A stretch of 64,000 bases of DNA from Hyphodiscus hymeniophilus (GCA_016508695.1 VNKQ01000008.1:1178001-1242000); one strand, 5' to 3'. Counted from the stretch's first letter, positions 34,276 through 46,350 are shown. Notes: generated by a model not told the origin, from the letters alone. Numbers and translations are program-made.

Positions 34276-35676
34276 ATGTCCTTGCGCTTTGCAATGGCTT
34301 CTATGAGAAACTCCACTGCCGCCTCAAAACAACGATTATCACAAGTTCAGCGACATTTCAACACCACTACCTCGGCCAAGAGGGAAATTCAGGACGCTTA
34401 CATTCTGAGCGCATCAAGAACGCCCACAGGAAAGGTAACAACCCTTGCTTGTCGTACGAAGCCTGAAGCTAATAGTGTCTAGTTTAATGGATCATTCGTT
34501 TCGGTCCCTGCTCCCCAACTCGGCGCCGTAGCCATCAAATCCGCACTCGAGAAATCCAAGGTCCCAGTTAATAAAATCACGGATGTTTACATGGGCAATG
34601 TTCTCCAAGGGAACGTAGGGCAGGCTCCAGCCCGACAAGCGGCCATCTTCGCAGGCCTCCCTTCCTCCGTCGAAGCCACTACCATCAACAAAGTATGTGC
34701 ATCGGGTCTAAAGGCAGTAGTCCTTGCAGCACAAAACATTCAGCTTGGTCTGGCGGAAGCTCAAATCGCTGGAGGAATGGAAAATATGTCACGGGTTCCA
34801 TACTATGTTCCCCGAGCGAGTGGCTTGCCTGCGTTTGGAAATGTATCAATGGAGGATGGACTGATTAAAGACGGGCTTTGGGATGTGTACAATAAGTTTC
34901 ATATGGGAGTATGCGCCGAGACCACCGCGAAGAAGTACGACATTACAAGAGAAATGCAGGATGAGTATGCAATTCAATCCTATTCGAGGGCACAAGAAGC
35001 TTGGAAGAATGGAGTTTTCAAGGATGAGATTGCCCCTGTTACTGTCAAAGGACGAAAAGGGAATACCGTCGTTGACACTGATGAGGGATATCTGGATATC
35101 AAGCTCGAGAAAGTCTCAACTTTAAAACCAGCCTTTATCAGAGACGGAACGGGAACAGTCACAGCCGCCAACTCCTCGACTTTCAATGATGGTGCTAGCG
35201 CCTTGGTTTTGGGGAACAAGGCGATTGCGCAACAGTACGGTAGTGGATCAAGGGTTCTGGCAAAAATCTGTGGTTCTGCAGATGCAGCGATTGATCCAGT
35301 GGACTTCCCCGTTGCTCCTGCAAAAGCAGTGCCAATTGCTCTGGAGAGAGCTGGAATCAAGAAGGAGGATGTTGCCGTGTGGGAATTCAATGAGGCATTC
35401 GCTGCAGTCATTAAAGCGAACGAGAAGGTTGGTTGTTTCCCCCGCTATGCCTAGAAAATTACTGACATTTGTTTGTAGATCCTCGGCCTCGAAGGCGCAA
35501 AAGTTAACCTCCTCGGAGGTGCTATCTCACTTGGACACGCACTTGGTAGCTCCGGATCCAGAATTCTCACAACTTTATTACATCAGTTAAAAGTCGGCGA
35601 GTACGGTGTTGCCGCTATCTGCAATGGCGGTGGAGCTGCTACAGCAATCGTGGTGCAAAGGATTGAAAGTGTATGA
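34276..35676 (+). CDS. Acetyl-CoA C-acetyltransferase, mitochondrial type
   Basis: Thiolase that joins two acetyl-CoA to acetoacetyl-CoA, or the reverse in ketone and isoleucine degradation; ERG10A-like. Exons 34276-34434, 34483-35427 and 35479-35676 join in phase 0 to give 433 residues. The first 35 residues (RFAMASMRNSTAASKQRLSQ, then VQRHFNTTTSAKR) are basic and Ser/Thr-rich, a good mitochondrial presequence. The nucleophilic cysteine lies in NKVCASGLKAV at about residue 125. The NEAFAAV block, the GHALGSSGSR block with the catalytic histidine, and CNGGGAA with the second cysteine follow in the last third. GHALG rather than GHPxG is a variant I would expect in this fungal subgroup. It shares its upstream region with RAD6. 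Confidence 0.95.
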
Positions 35677-36405
35677 TTATCATGAAATGAAGCTAAAATC
35701 TATTTAAGTCCAAGTGTACTGTGGGTTGTCCGAGCATTCTCTTTTCAACTGTTTTGCTTTTATTACATATATTACTGCACGTACCAAAGTGCAAGTAAGG
35801 GAGCCAATTTCAAGTCGCTTTTACACGTGGATTTGTACGATGAGTTACGACTTTGGCCGACTCATCCAGTCATGGCGTACCTGTACCGCTTCAGCTGCAG
35901 CCCCGCCGTTCAATTCTTGCTCTTTAACGTGTGGTTTGGTTTGATTAGCCGGCGAATCTGAAATCACTGTCGAAATTGGAACAGTTTCCGTACGAGCGTT
36001 CCCTGTCTTTTTACCTCGGCTCTAACATCTGCCCCTGTCCCTGCTTTACGTTTCCGCGTATTTGATAATCAACCCCCTCGCTTCGAGATACGCGTATCTA
36101 CAGTAGAACAATATTTACTACCTGTTACTACTATCACTTACTTTGGATGTCTGCAGGACCTTGCGCTTACGCGGCTGTACATGGCCAACTTGGGTTGTTG
36201 GAAAGTATAAGAATATATGCAACGCCTTTACTTTTCTCGGAACCTTTCTGTTCATGATTAACGCTTGTCGACGACTTGACCTACACCCTATCTCTCTATT
36301 GTCACACACAAACGAATTAGAACCTCCTGATATCTGGACTCTCTTGATTACTTCGCCCTCTGTATCTTTATACATTTAGTAGTCTTATTCTTCCAACCTG
36401 CCATC
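35677..36405. other. Intergenic, 0.7 kb
   Basis: Between thiolase and RTA1-like genes, both plus strand. No gene or repeat recognised. Confidence 0.5.
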
Positions 36406-37313
36406 ATGCCGAATCTTCTTCCATATGAAAATGGAAAATATCTCTGGAAATACGTACCCAAAGTTCCTCTCTCAGCTGTCGCTGCCGGCGTCTGGCTCCT
36501 TGCTGCCACTTTACTCACCTGGCGTATGTACAAGACGCGGACTTGGTTTTGTTCTGCATTTGTTGCTGGGTGCTTCAGTACGTGGAGGGCCTTTCCTCAT
36601 CTACACATCTCTTTTAGTAACGGCTTCAATTTGCAGTGGAAGTGATTGGGTACTGCGCCCGTATAGCATCAGCGTATGGGACCAACGAGCTCGCCCCAGA
36701 TATCCTCCAAGCGACTTTTATACTTTTACCGCCCGCGTTCTTTGCCGCCACGATGTATATGTGTCTCAACCGCGTGATTGTCCGCGTGGGAGGGGAACAC
36801 CTGTCGATTGTGAAGGCAAAGTGGCTCACTAAGCTTTTTGTCGGCGGCGATGTGCTTTCGATTGGCATCCAGGGGAGCGTAGCCAATCCCAAATTCGGCC
36901 TCGTTGGGAAGGGGCTTATTGTTGTGGCTTTGTTCATCCAGCTTATATCATTTGGGCTTTTCGGGCTTACTGCTCTGATTTTTCACGTCAGAATTCGTAA
37001 GGCTCCGACGGCGAGATCTCGTCAGCGGGATCATTCTTGGAATAGTACTATGCTTTTGCTTTATGGGCTCAGTGGCCTCATCATCTTCAGGTCAGTCTTT
37101 CGGATCGTGGAGTATGTGATGGGGACGGATGGGTATCCTCTAACGCATGAGTGGACGCTGTATGCTTTTGACACGATTCCAATGCTTGTTGTCGCTCTGT
37201 TATTTTATTTGTGGTACCCAGACAATAGGCCGCCGAGGAAGTCTGAAAATATTCAGCTTGAGAGTCAAGTATCAAGGGAAACCTTTCTGCCTGCAACAGC
37301 AAATGTTTGTTAA
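36406..37313 (+). CDS. RTA1-like membrane protein
   Basis: Lipid-translocating exporter family (RTA1/RSB1), seven membrane spans, usually at the plasma membrane and linked to sphingoid base export or azole and aminocholesterol resistance. Exons 36406-36577 and 36637-37313 join in phase 1 to give 282 residues. Family signatures are VIGYCARIASAY in the second span, QATFILLPPAFFAATMYMCL in the third, and FVGGDVLSIGIQGSVA in the fourth. The RSVFRIVEYVMGTDGY loop and WTLYAFDTIPMLVVALLFY in the last span complete the set. The tail is short and polar. The gene ends 213 bases from the 3' end of the UPC2-like regulator on the opposite strand. Confidence 0.93.
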
Positions 37314-37526
37314 GGGCTTCATGGCAATAAGTCGAATACGTGCTCGGGAACGTCTGAATTTCTGGCATTGGAATAATTGTGGCATTAGCGAAAAGGCTGT
37401 ATGGATATGGTGACGTTGAGCTTTGTAGGATTTCCATTTTCTGTCATTATGATGACCGTGTTGTACAATAGAGTAAGCAAGCGATGCGAGACTGTTTTTC
37501 AAAAGACTAGGATTACGTTGAATCCT

Positions 37527-38928
37527 TCAAACACCCTCGACGACAGACTTTGGCCATAATAATGTCTTACGCCATGACTCATCTAAATCAGCTTCGACTG
37601 CTGATAGAAGCTGTTGCCCGGCATCTCCAATAATCCAACAAGCCCGAAGTTTATGGAGTACTATCGAAAAATGACCCAATATCACCAATGCTTCCGGTTT
37701 CCGTTCCACAAGGAGTTCCGTATACGCCGTGGGTAAAAGTATCAACCATTGCGTGGCGTGCTTGATGTCAGATTCATCGCTCAGCGAGCCTTTTGATCGG
37801 TTGCCAAACGCTGATTTATAGACCAATACCAGCTCTTCTATTGCGTTATCGCATACGGCCGCCTGGGGTTGATTAAGTCCCTTTGATTGCAAGATTTGAA
37901 CCCGAAAGGCTTCGAATCGACCTACAACCTCATCGCTCCATTCAATGTTTGGAGTCGGGTCTGGGTCTAGAATGTCCTTGATGTCTGACCTGCACAGAAA
38001 CTGCCACCAGCTCCCGACGATACTTCGAATCCCCTGAAATAGTCTTATTGACTGCACAATCTTTTCGAAAAGGACTCCGTCACTGGGCTCATATGGCGGG
38101 TCATGGAATGTCTCGTAGAAAGTTGCAATACCCTGGAGAGCCGAGAAGAGGAAGACCGGAATAATGTTTTGAAGGTTCAGATCCTTCATGGTCTCATTGA
38201 ACAGTCGGAGGGCATCAGATTGTAAGCGAGTGGCTTCCTCGCGGTACATGGCTTGCTGTATTGGTCGACTAGTACTTAGATGCAAGGCGGAGACTGCAAG
38301 AAGCTCAGTCAGAAGGAAAGGGTGCGTAAAGGCGTGTTTTAGTACATGTGGTCGACTCCCTCTCCGCCTTTCACCTTCAAAGACCCATTCACCGCCTTCC
38401 ATAAACCAGTAGAAGAGCTCTACATGTGTGGCATTGACGTATGGTCCGGCGTGCACTGATACAGGATGAATACTTAAGCTTGAGTTAGGTGTACTGGACC
38501 TCGATGTACTGCTCGGCAGTTCAGCAGTTCTTGGTTGATTCCCCTGTTGAGTATTTATGGGCTGGGCAAGTGAAGCAAAGGTACATTGCATTTTGGCAGT
38601 TGAGCAGTTGACTAAAAGGTCAAGATGTTAGTGTAAATTCGCCAACTTAGGGGGAGAGTAGGTATCGACACATTTTCTCAGGAGTGTTGGCATTCACGGA
38701 GTAAACGATTCTTAACCTAGCCAGAAAAGGGAGGCAATAAGAAGCACCTCAATCGAGTACTCACCACATATCGGATGATTTTCGTCGCACTGTGAGTCTG
38801 TAAGCGGAAGCTCTAGCCATATATGCCGTATGTCAAGATGAAAAGTACAAGACATGAAATACCTTTATGTGACGACGTTTACATTCTGAACAGCCCGCTC
38901 GGGAATTCTTATGACTTCGACGCAGCAT
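37527..38928 (-). CDS. Zn2Cys6 transcription factor, UPC2/sterol-regulator-like
   Basis: Fungal zinc-cluster regulator of 391 residues from three exons: 38863-38928, 38765-38789 (25 nt) and 37527-38611. The zinc cluster is spread over all three: RAGCSECKRRHIK, then CDENHPIC, then VNCSTAKMQC, giving C-x2-C-x6-C-x6-C-x2-C-x6-C. The C-terminal half (LFYWFMEGGEWVFEGE, AFTHPFLLTELLAVSALHLS, ATQWLILLPTAYTEL) follows the layout of the UPC2/ECM22-like family that binds sterols and controls ergosterol genes. That link is inference, as these features also occur in related regulators of other function. The neighbour is an RTA1-like gene, a class that is a known UPC2-type target in yeasts. Confidence 0.85.
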
Positions 38929-40171
38929 GGGCGCTATGTCCCTGAGCCGAGAGTCCCTGTCGATGGAAACAAGTCGTAATTGGCTGAAAAGGATATTTGT
39001 TGAGTCTCATAAGGGAAAGTCCTCGGAAGGATAATACACACGTTATAAGATTCAATAAATGGAACAGAAAGAGTGCAGGGTTGAGAGTTGATAGTACACG
39101 AATGGCTAAGCCACCCTCAATGTCTGGTCACGTGGACGTTTTTGGCTCGACAAATCTTCGACCTCGTCCAATTTCACCCACCAACTGTGCATTGAGCTTT
39201 GTTCTTCTTTGGGGCCCTTGGTCAAGTCTTGATCAAATCAACATGTCATGGGAGCACTCTTGATATTGCTGTGTCAACCGTCTTGCTTTCAAGAAGCGTT
39301 TTCTTTGCGTTTACAAGTGAAACATGAAAGAAACCTGTGTCTACAAGTGTTTGTACGTTACACGATTTCGGGTTCCTTTTCTCCCAGTACTTATGGTGTG
39401 GCTGGCAAATCTTTCTTTCGTCGATGCAGCTTTATTGAATGAGATACAACAGACGTCAATGGCCTACTTCCATCAGGAGCTCCAACCTAGAAATTCCCGG
39501 GAAATCCTAATGTCGACTGTTTTCCATGAGCTTCTCATCTGATTTTCTGAGGTACAATCAGATATTGGTGTATGCGTGGGTCCGGGCGGAGTTCTGGAAG
39601 TTCCATACCACATTTTTTGGCCTCTGACCATTGGACTGAATTTCAAAGCAAATCAAGTGGCATGCGGAAATGGATACTATGTATGAGCAATTATATGAAG
39701 TTACTACACAAAATCGGGGGTGGTTGAAAGTCTTCCTGGCAGGGTAAAAAGGGGAACTCTCAGGAAGGCCCTGCTCAGAAAGACACTTCTACAAATGAGG
39801 TCCCTTTTCAAATAAGCTAGTATTTGATTCCTTGCTCATATTCAAGGTATTGTTATGATGCCACATATTTTCGCTTTATATTTCGCTACAAAACGTAAGT
39901 AGTTTCAAAGATGGACATTCGATGCCATTGAATTGCGGCGCAGCTGTTCGAAGAGCTTACGTTACTACCCTTGGGAAGGTTTCCCGATGTTTAGCCAGGC
40001 GGCCCGCTTCACCCCATGATGGCTATGCCCTACATACATATAAAACGAGCATCAACTGGTATTTCGGACATCAAAACTTCACTGCTGTCAATCTACTCAT
40101 AACATACCGCATCACGAACATCTAAATCCATAATAAGATCCCTATAATCAATCACTTTCGTCGTCTCCGAA
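38929..40171. other. Intergenic, 1.2 kb, divergent promoters
   Basis: Between the UPC2-like regulator (minus) and the DUF1349 gene (plus). AT-rich; no recognisable frame. A TATATAAAA string at about 40037-40045 (CATATAAAACG) lies about 130 bases before the DUF1349 ATG and could serve as its TATA box. Confidence 0.45.
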
Positions 40172-40789
40172 ATGGCCTCCCACCTCGCCTTCAAGTTTGC
40201 AAACTCCAAAGAAACCCCACCTTCACCTTCATCCACCACGTTCCAGCTCACGACGCAAGCGTCAACAGATATCTGGCGGAAGCCCGGACCGCCCGAGATC
40301 CAGACGTTCAACGCCCCAATCCTCTACAAGTCCCTCCCCCTCTCGGTCTTCCAGCGCGCGCGCGTCACCGTCTCCGCTCCCTGGTCCACGCTCTACGACC
40401 AAGGCGGGCTCGTCTTCATCCTGCCCGAGTCCTCCGACGGGAGCAGGAAGTGGATCAAGAGCGGCATCGAGTTCTACCAGGGCGAAGCGTACGTGAGCAC
40501 GGTTGCCGCGGATCGCTGGGCGGACTGGAGTCTGGTGCAGACAGGCTTGAGAGGTGGGAGGGAGGTGACGCTGGAGTTCGAGAGGAGTCCTGAGGAGGGC
40601 ACGCTTTGGATCTATGTCGTTGATGGCGAGAAGAAGATCCCTGTGCGAGAGGTCACGTGGATCCTGAGCGAGGGCGATGAGAAGGAGTGCTGGGTTGGTG
40701 TCTATGCCGCGAAGCCTACGGAGAGCAGTAAGGGAACTGAGCCGGAGCTCGTGGTGGATTTCAAGGGCTGGGAATTAGACGTCGTCTGA
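40172..40789 (+). CDS. DUF1349 (YesU/concanavalin-like fold) protein
   Basis: Single-exon gene of 205 residues belonging to the DUF1349 family, a beta-sandwich of the concanavalin A-like/glucanase type. Family motifs visible are TTQASTDIWRKPGPP near the N-terminus, WSTLYDQGGLVFIL, WIKSGIEFYQGEAYVSTV, and DWSLVQTG; the last two are the best conserved blocks. The end (ECWVGVYAAKPTES... DFKGWELDVV) also fits. No signal peptide, so it should be cytoplasmic. No enzymatic role is established. The coding region is clearly richer in G+C than its flanks. Confidence 0.88.
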   Translation: MASHLAFKFANSKETPPSPSSTTFQLTTQASTDIWRKPGPPEIQTFNAPILYKSLPLSVFQRARVTVSAPWSTLYDQGGLVFILPESSDGSRKWIKSGIEFYQGEAYVSTVAADRWADWSLVQTGLRGGREVTLEFERSPEEGTLWIYVVDGEKKIPVREVTWILSEGDEKECWVGVYAAKPTESSKGTEPELVVDFKGWELDVV

Positions 40790-41709
40790 GCGTCCGTCGC
40801 GGAACTCGACACTGGACGGCCTGTCACATCCCATTGTAAGATTAAGCCACGAAGCCGTTCCCGAGTTGTATAAGCGAATCATAGTGAGTTTTGCTCTCGG
40901 TTTGAGGAGATGTTGCTTTCCTTAGCTAAGAACTCTGAGGAACAAGACGAGAATAGTTATACAGGAAGTCCCGTCTTCGGGAAACGCAGTCTCAAGCTTG
41001 GTACTATGTTATGGCATAAAGAAGAGCAGAGCGCTACCCAGATCTCGTTTGGTATCTTCGTACCCATGCCGAGATTAAGTTGGAATATTTCAGTCAGTCT
41101 TTTGAAGGTTTACTGACCCAGATCTGACTGGCACTCGGATGCAAAACTTTGCGACAATATAGAAGACAAAGAGAGTGAGGGTTTTGATTTGGTATAGAGT
41201 ATTGTGTAACAGCCATAGAGATGAGCAGTTTGATCATTGACATATTCGTAAGGATATGATGATCCCATAAAGCATGCCTGTATAGACGGCGAAGCACGGA
41301 TATGTAAAACTTCCCACCTACATCGTCCAACTCATAGCATGCCTGGATTCCCTGGTAATTAATGCGGGAGCATTTCAATAGCTCATGAAGTCTGTGAACA
41401 AAGTTCAAGACTGGCGATCTTGTGGGAAGGACTCAGAAGGCTTAAGGTTCATTATTACAATCTCTTGCAGACATCAGGAGTTCCACCATGTTTGCTAACC
41501 ATCCAATTATTTCCATGCTTGTAGGAGACGGTCCAGCCAGTCAACCCGAATGGCGTATGTATGCGATCGATCCTCGGGGGGGTATGTACGTAGTGCTACT
41601 TCACCCGTCAAGAATATCCCTCTCGTTTCTCACTTACACGACCAACCTCAACTTCTGTCCACCAGAACCAACTAGCATCCTTTCATCTAGCTCCCGTCAC
41701 GCTGAACCC
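40790..41709. other. Intergenic, 0.9 kb between convergent genes
   Basis: 3' ends of the DUF1349 and CYSTM genes. No recognisable content in short frames. Confidence 0.5.
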
Positions 41710-42176
41710 CTAGAATATCAAACAAATATCCAAACAACAACAACACGCCAAACTAGCCAATAACGCCTCCATAAATCCATCGCTACCCCCCCGTTGTCTA
41801 TTATCATAATACCCTCCTTGTGGTCCCTGTTGAGGATAATACCCCGGCCCATAACCCTGCTGCTGGTAACCGCCCTGAGGGCCTGGTCCATAATACCCGC
41901 CCTGAGGTTGTTGGTATGCCTGTGGCCCAGGGGGATAGTATCCCCCTTGTGCTTCCCGCTGGAGAAAGTTCTGAGGGGGTCCACCGTATGGATTCGGGTT
42001 GGGATTGGGGTCGTTTTGGTAGGGTGAGGCGCCGTAAAGTTCGCTCTGAGGTTGTGTGTGTACGGGAGGGGGAGAGGAGACGCTGGGTAGGCTGGGTAGG
42101 CTGGGTTCGTCGCTACCGTATGCTGGTGGAGGTGGTCCATCTGGGGGTTGAACTTTTGAGTCGTCATTCTGCTGGC
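41710..42176 (-). CDS. CYSTM-domain small membrane-tethered protein (start codon not found)
   Basis: Reading frame on the minus strand of about 155 residues. It starts with a polar stretch (QQNDDSKVQPPDGPPPPAYG), continues as a Pro/Gly/Tyr/Gln-rich repeat (PGPQGGYQQQGYGPGYYPQQ) and ends in DGFMEALLASLACCCCLDIC, the cysteine-rich C-terminal membrane module (CYSTM) found in fungal stress-related proteins. No ATG exists in this frame back to at least 42480 on this strand; the frame runs on from a TTG near 42249. The start codon must be in an upstream exon, as the CCAG at about 42173-42176 could be an acceptor. The best ATG is at 42546, but it needs a long intron with a weak donor. The alternative frame from the ATG near 42168 loses the CYSTM end. 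Confidence 0.68.
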
Positions 42177-43634
42177 TTGGTGCGAGTTCGGGTATGTTGG
42201 TGAGTGAAGAGGAGTTTGAGTGATTGTAGGAGAAAAAGAGAGAATGCAAATCCCGTGTGAGAGGTCAGATTCTCGTCGTCGTCGTAATGCGCTTATTAAG
42301 ATCTCACTGTCGAGCGGTGGAGTACAACTCAAATAGCTCGATAACTTGTAGTCAGAGGAGCCGTTTCGATCAAGTCGTACCAGGATTAGAGGAGGAACAC
42401 GGCGGTGGAATACAGATGAGCAGAACAAGTATGATTAGGAAGATGGTAGGAAATGAGAAGGAAAGGCTGCGATAGTGTGAAGATTGAGGATTGAGAAGTT
42501 AGGAGACGAGACGAGACGAGACAGTAAGCTCGGTGTCAGCCACCATGGGTGTTCGCAAGCAGAACTGTGGCGCAGCCGTCAAGACAATGGAATCGATTAT
42601 TGCCCCTCCTGGCGGGAGAAGGAAAGAAGGAATGAAGGCTTGTTAAATAAGGCTTGGTTAATTTGATCTGAAGTTCTAGAAGGTCCATAAAAGCTTCTTC
42701 TGCTTCTTCTTTTGCTTCTTCTCCACTTCTTCATCTTCTGCTCTTTCTCTTTTCCTCCTTGGTGGCTTTTCTTCTCTTCCTCTCGGGAGCGGACAGCTAT
42801 GATTCCAACTACTTGCGACAAGCGAGACTTTGACGATACTATTAAGGTCAGGTACTCCGTACTCGATCACATTCGTAAACCGTAGATTTCTACTATCAAT
42901 CCCTCCCTACCTCACACGGCCTGTTCGGAGCAGACGGAAGAACAAACATCTCTAATAGTCTCGGTTCGCACGTGCTAACTGCTCGCTACATCCTCCCCCA
43001 GCCTCTCGATATCTCGAAATGAAGACCAATGTTTATTTGCTCCAATCAACTAGTAAACAAAGGCCCAAGCTGACCCGTAAAATCAAATCCCCAGCCTCGT
43101 TATTTTATCCAACTTCGTAATTTCCCAGTATTGCCGCTGTTTTTCGAGGGAATTCCGTAGTTTTGGAGTTGCACTGAGCACCCATTACGCACAGCAATAA
43201 AAAACAAGGCGTCAAGCTCAAACCCCAGCTCGACCATGCAGGAGCCGTTTCTGCGCTGAACCTTTCGTCCCTCTCTTCCGTCCTCCCTTCCTTCTCTCCT
43301 TCCATTCTCATCACACCTCTTTCTCAGACAACTCGGTTCTCCAGTCACTCGTTCATCAACTTGTTTCCCCTCTACATCGCATACTCATCTTCTACCTGAC
43401 ATTTCTGTACAACCTACTTCTCTCACCAAGCAGACTGAGTTCACGATCAACGGTCTCTTATCGTTGCATCATCCCGTAAGCTCGGACCCGTCGTCCCTCG
43501 GTCGACGTAAAACAAGATTGGGCATCTTGCGCATCCATCACACCAAGCTGGAACATACCACATACTCCATTGAGATCGAGTAACAACTCGAGTCGAGCTC
43601 ATCGACGAGCCGCAGTCAATACATCGTTGTCGCG
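42177..43634. other. Intergenic, 1.5 kb, divergent promoters
   Basis: Promoters of the CYSTM gene (minus) and the membrane-protein gene (plus). Contains a TTC-rich tract at 42690-42760; its minus-strand reading is Lys/Glu-rich, which produces misleading open frames. No gene supported. Confidence 0.5.
42690..42760. repeat. TTC/GAA-rich low-complexity tract
   Basis: Repeated GCTTCTTCTTTT-type units with one strand almost purely pyrimidine. Such tracts are common in fungal promoters and no gene is implied. Confidence 0.6.
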
Positions 43635-44264
43635 ATGGCACCAATTCCAATCCCCCTCGATGCGCGATCCCTCTCATCCCACCTATCGTCCGTCGCCAGC
43701 CTTGCGAAGCGTCTCCCCACCTCCCGCCTTCTCTCACGACAATCCAACCCCAGCATCATCCCCTCGACCTATGGCTCCATCAACAGCGGTCCCGCGCCGG
43801 GCACAGTCGTAGGCATCGTCCTCGGGTCCGTAGGAGGCTTCCTCCTCATCCTATGGCTCATTTACACGTGCATGAATTTCGGGAACTGGTCCTCGTCCTC
43901 GTCCTACACGGAATCCGTGGTTATCCGCGATAGGAGAAAGAGCCATGGGTCGCAGCGCAGCAGACGGGTGAGTGAGACTGTTGAAGTAAGGCGAGAGCGC
44001 TCACCCATACGCATCGTTAGAGATGAGCCGCGGAGGGAGCCCGTGGAGCGCGTGGTTGTCGAGGAGCGGAGAGAGGCCAGGAGGGAAAGAAGTAGAAGCT
44101 CTGATGAGGTGATAGTCATTGAGGATCATAGCCCGCCGCCCAGGAGGAGTAAGAGTAAGCGCGATAGGCACGATGAGGAGCGAAGGGAAAGTGGGTTCCG
44201 GACGGTGGATCCGTTGGCTTATGGGGGTGTTGTGGGTGGGAGAAAGAGTAGTGGGAGGAGGTGA
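43635..44264 (+). CDS. Single-pass membrane protein, basic-acidic tail
   Basis: Single-exon gene of 209 residues, not a named family. The N-terminal 55 residues are Ser/Pro-rich (possibly outside or in the lumen). A single membrane span follows at about 57-80 (GTVVGIVLGSVGGFLLILWL), then a cytoplasmic tail of alternating Arg/Glu-rich and Ser-rich stretches (RRERSRSSDE, RRSKSKRDRHDEERRES). The layout recalls the fungal WSC/mid2-like stress sensor pattern in shape only, as there is no Cys-rich WSC domain. The end reads GGVVGGRKSSGRR. The 5' leader has a pyrimidine-rich stretch. Confident as coding because of its regular composition; function unknown. Confidence 0.7.
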   Translation: MAPIPIPLDARSLSSHLSSVASLAKRLPTSRLLSRQSNPSIIPSTYGSINSGPAPGTVVGIVLGSVGGFLLILWLIYTCMNFGNWSSSSSYTESVVIRDRRKSHGSQRSRRVSETVEVRRERSPIRIVRDEPRREPVERVVVEERREARRERSRSSDEVIVIEDHSPPPRRSKSKRDRHDEERRESGFRTVDPLAYGGVVGGRKSSGRR

Positions 44265-46350
44265 TTGGGGTTTGTTTCTTTGATTGGTATAGGGGGTAGG
44301 GAATAATGGATGGGTGGGTTGGATGAGGTACAACTGGCAAAGGGTCGGATCAGGCGCTTTATATGGGGTGGAGTGGGGGAGCGGGGATCCGGTCGCTGGG
44401 TACATAAGGACCTGATTTGCATACAAAGAGAGGGATTTGAAGCGATACAGAGTAAAGGTACTGGAAGGCATTGCGGAGCGGTTTGCATCTACCAGTCATT
44501 TCGGCGTTTCATCATGGTCATCTAGCTCTAGTAGAGCTTGACTGGCTGAGCTTGCGAGGTATTGCTTAGGTACGAAACGGAAGTGGCACGAAGTCATGTA
44601 GCATAATCGCAGAAATGGAATATATATTTACTAGAATGATTAAAAAATGTCAACCAATTACAAAGTGTATGAAACAGTGTATGAACCAATACCGGTAGCG
44701 AGCATGTCCCCACGATGAATCCTCGGTGACGTCTCGGCCCTTGAAAAAGACATCTCATTTTGTAATCAGCCAAGCCACTCCTAGAGCTAGATGAGAAATC
44801 GGTCTTCAGACGAAAGTCGGGTGCGCGTTATTCGTAGTCTCGAAAAATGGTACGAAATAGGTTGAGGAAGATATCACCTAACCTCTGAGCTCTCTCCGAA
44901 AGGCATGACGAGATTTTCTCGACGGGGCTTGAGTTGATCGCAAGATATAACCTCTTCAAAAAAAAAAAGGACTTCGTCCCGTGAATACAGATGGAACTCA
45001 CCGGACTGAGGTTGAGTCTTGCTGCAGGGCATGTCGCTAACCTTAGGGACTGCCCTGGTGTCTTTGCAGTGCGGTAAGCTCGTGACGAGGATATCCGTTC
45101 GAGGGATTACCGCAGGCGATTTTAGGCTCAATTGCATGAGCTCTCGATAATTCCGAAGTGAATCTTGGTATCAGACTGAGCGTGAAATCGTAGGCACGCC
45201 TTGTGCGAGTGTATAACAGGCAATATCCCATGTCTGGAACCACAGAAGAAGCCAGCTTCGCAATGGGATCCGTCTCAGTTGGGGCTTTCCTTCTTCGCGC
45301 ATATGAACTCCAAGATGTGATGCTATGGGAAGAGTTCTTCCTCGTCTTAGGCCAGCTTTGGCGGTGGACTTCTTTTGTGAGGAGATGTCAATGTTGCTTC
45401 TCTAAAACCCGGGCTCTTCTCCGCATGGAGGCACTCAGTACTTAGGACGGCGTGAATGGCACACAGAGCCGGCGTTTGGCATCAACAGGTTCGAAAGAAA
45501 GATAACGTCAGAAGCTTTCTGCCAGACTGTTCGTGGGGTAGGGAAGGTACGACGGGGAGTGATGACAGGAACCTTCACCTCCATACATCTTGTACTCAAT
45601 ACCAACTTCTCCCCATCTCATTCAGGCCGGTCTATACTCCGTACGGAATAGCGACATCGGGAGTCAGCACCGGCGCAACTTTCCTCGTGTTGAGTTACGC
45701 TGGCGCTGCTTCTGGCCTGGAGAGAGAGAGCAACTTTTATCTCCTTCTGGACGATCTTCGTCTTCATAAGCTCGATGGCTCGGAGACCTGTCATGGTGTA
45801 GATGGTGCAGCAACACTCGGCTTCTTACAGGTCTGGATTTCGCCGGTGGAAGAAGGCGGTGGAAGGGGTGGAATGTCTTTGGATGTTCTTTGGATGTTCT
45901 TTGGAGGCGTCGACCCCTTGCAATTTGGCTGGAGTTGAGTCGTCCACTGGCCCCCATGAGTGATCCATTATTGATCCATTGATTGCACTTGCATTCATTC
46001 ACTAATCGGAGAATTTCTGCGAGAACGACGTCGGCCCCGCTATCGTCAATTGAGGTGGTGAAGGGCGCGCTCGTCAATCCTTATGGACGGCACTGGTGCG
46101 AGGGTGCATGCACGAGCATGACTCTGATGCCGCATCTGTCTGTATTTTCCCCATACCAACTTTCACCACCACGATTCAATTGCCTATTGCTTTGCTTACA
46201 TACATATTCAAACCTCCCTTCATTTACTTTCTTCTCATCTCATCTCACGCCCTTCTTTTGACTCTTCAATTGCATCCTCCCTTCGGATTCCACCGTGGTC
46301 TCGCTCCTGCCATCAGAGCCTGTCTGGGACTCGGCTACGACGCCCTCTGA
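44265..46350. other. Intergenic, 2.1 kb before the homeobox gene
   Basis: Short overlapping frames with no family features (for example 45456-45938). An 11-base unit GGATGTTCTTT is doubled at 45881-45902. A long promoter or long 5' leader is typical of fungal developmental regulators, and the CT-rich segment at 46190-46270 supports a leader. No gene seen. Confidence 0.5.

Noticed and set aside
41718..42428. 236-codon minus-strand frame overlapping the CYSTM gene
   Set aside because: It begins at a TTG and does not contain the Cys-rich membrane module; the repeat-rich composition keeps the second frame open by chance.
42597..42870. Lys/Arg/Glu-rich minus-strand frames
   Set aside because: They follow directly from a TTC-rich low-complexity tract.
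45664..46077. 137-codon minus-strand frame
   Set aside because: No motifs, overlaps another unlikely frame on the plus strand at 45456-45938.
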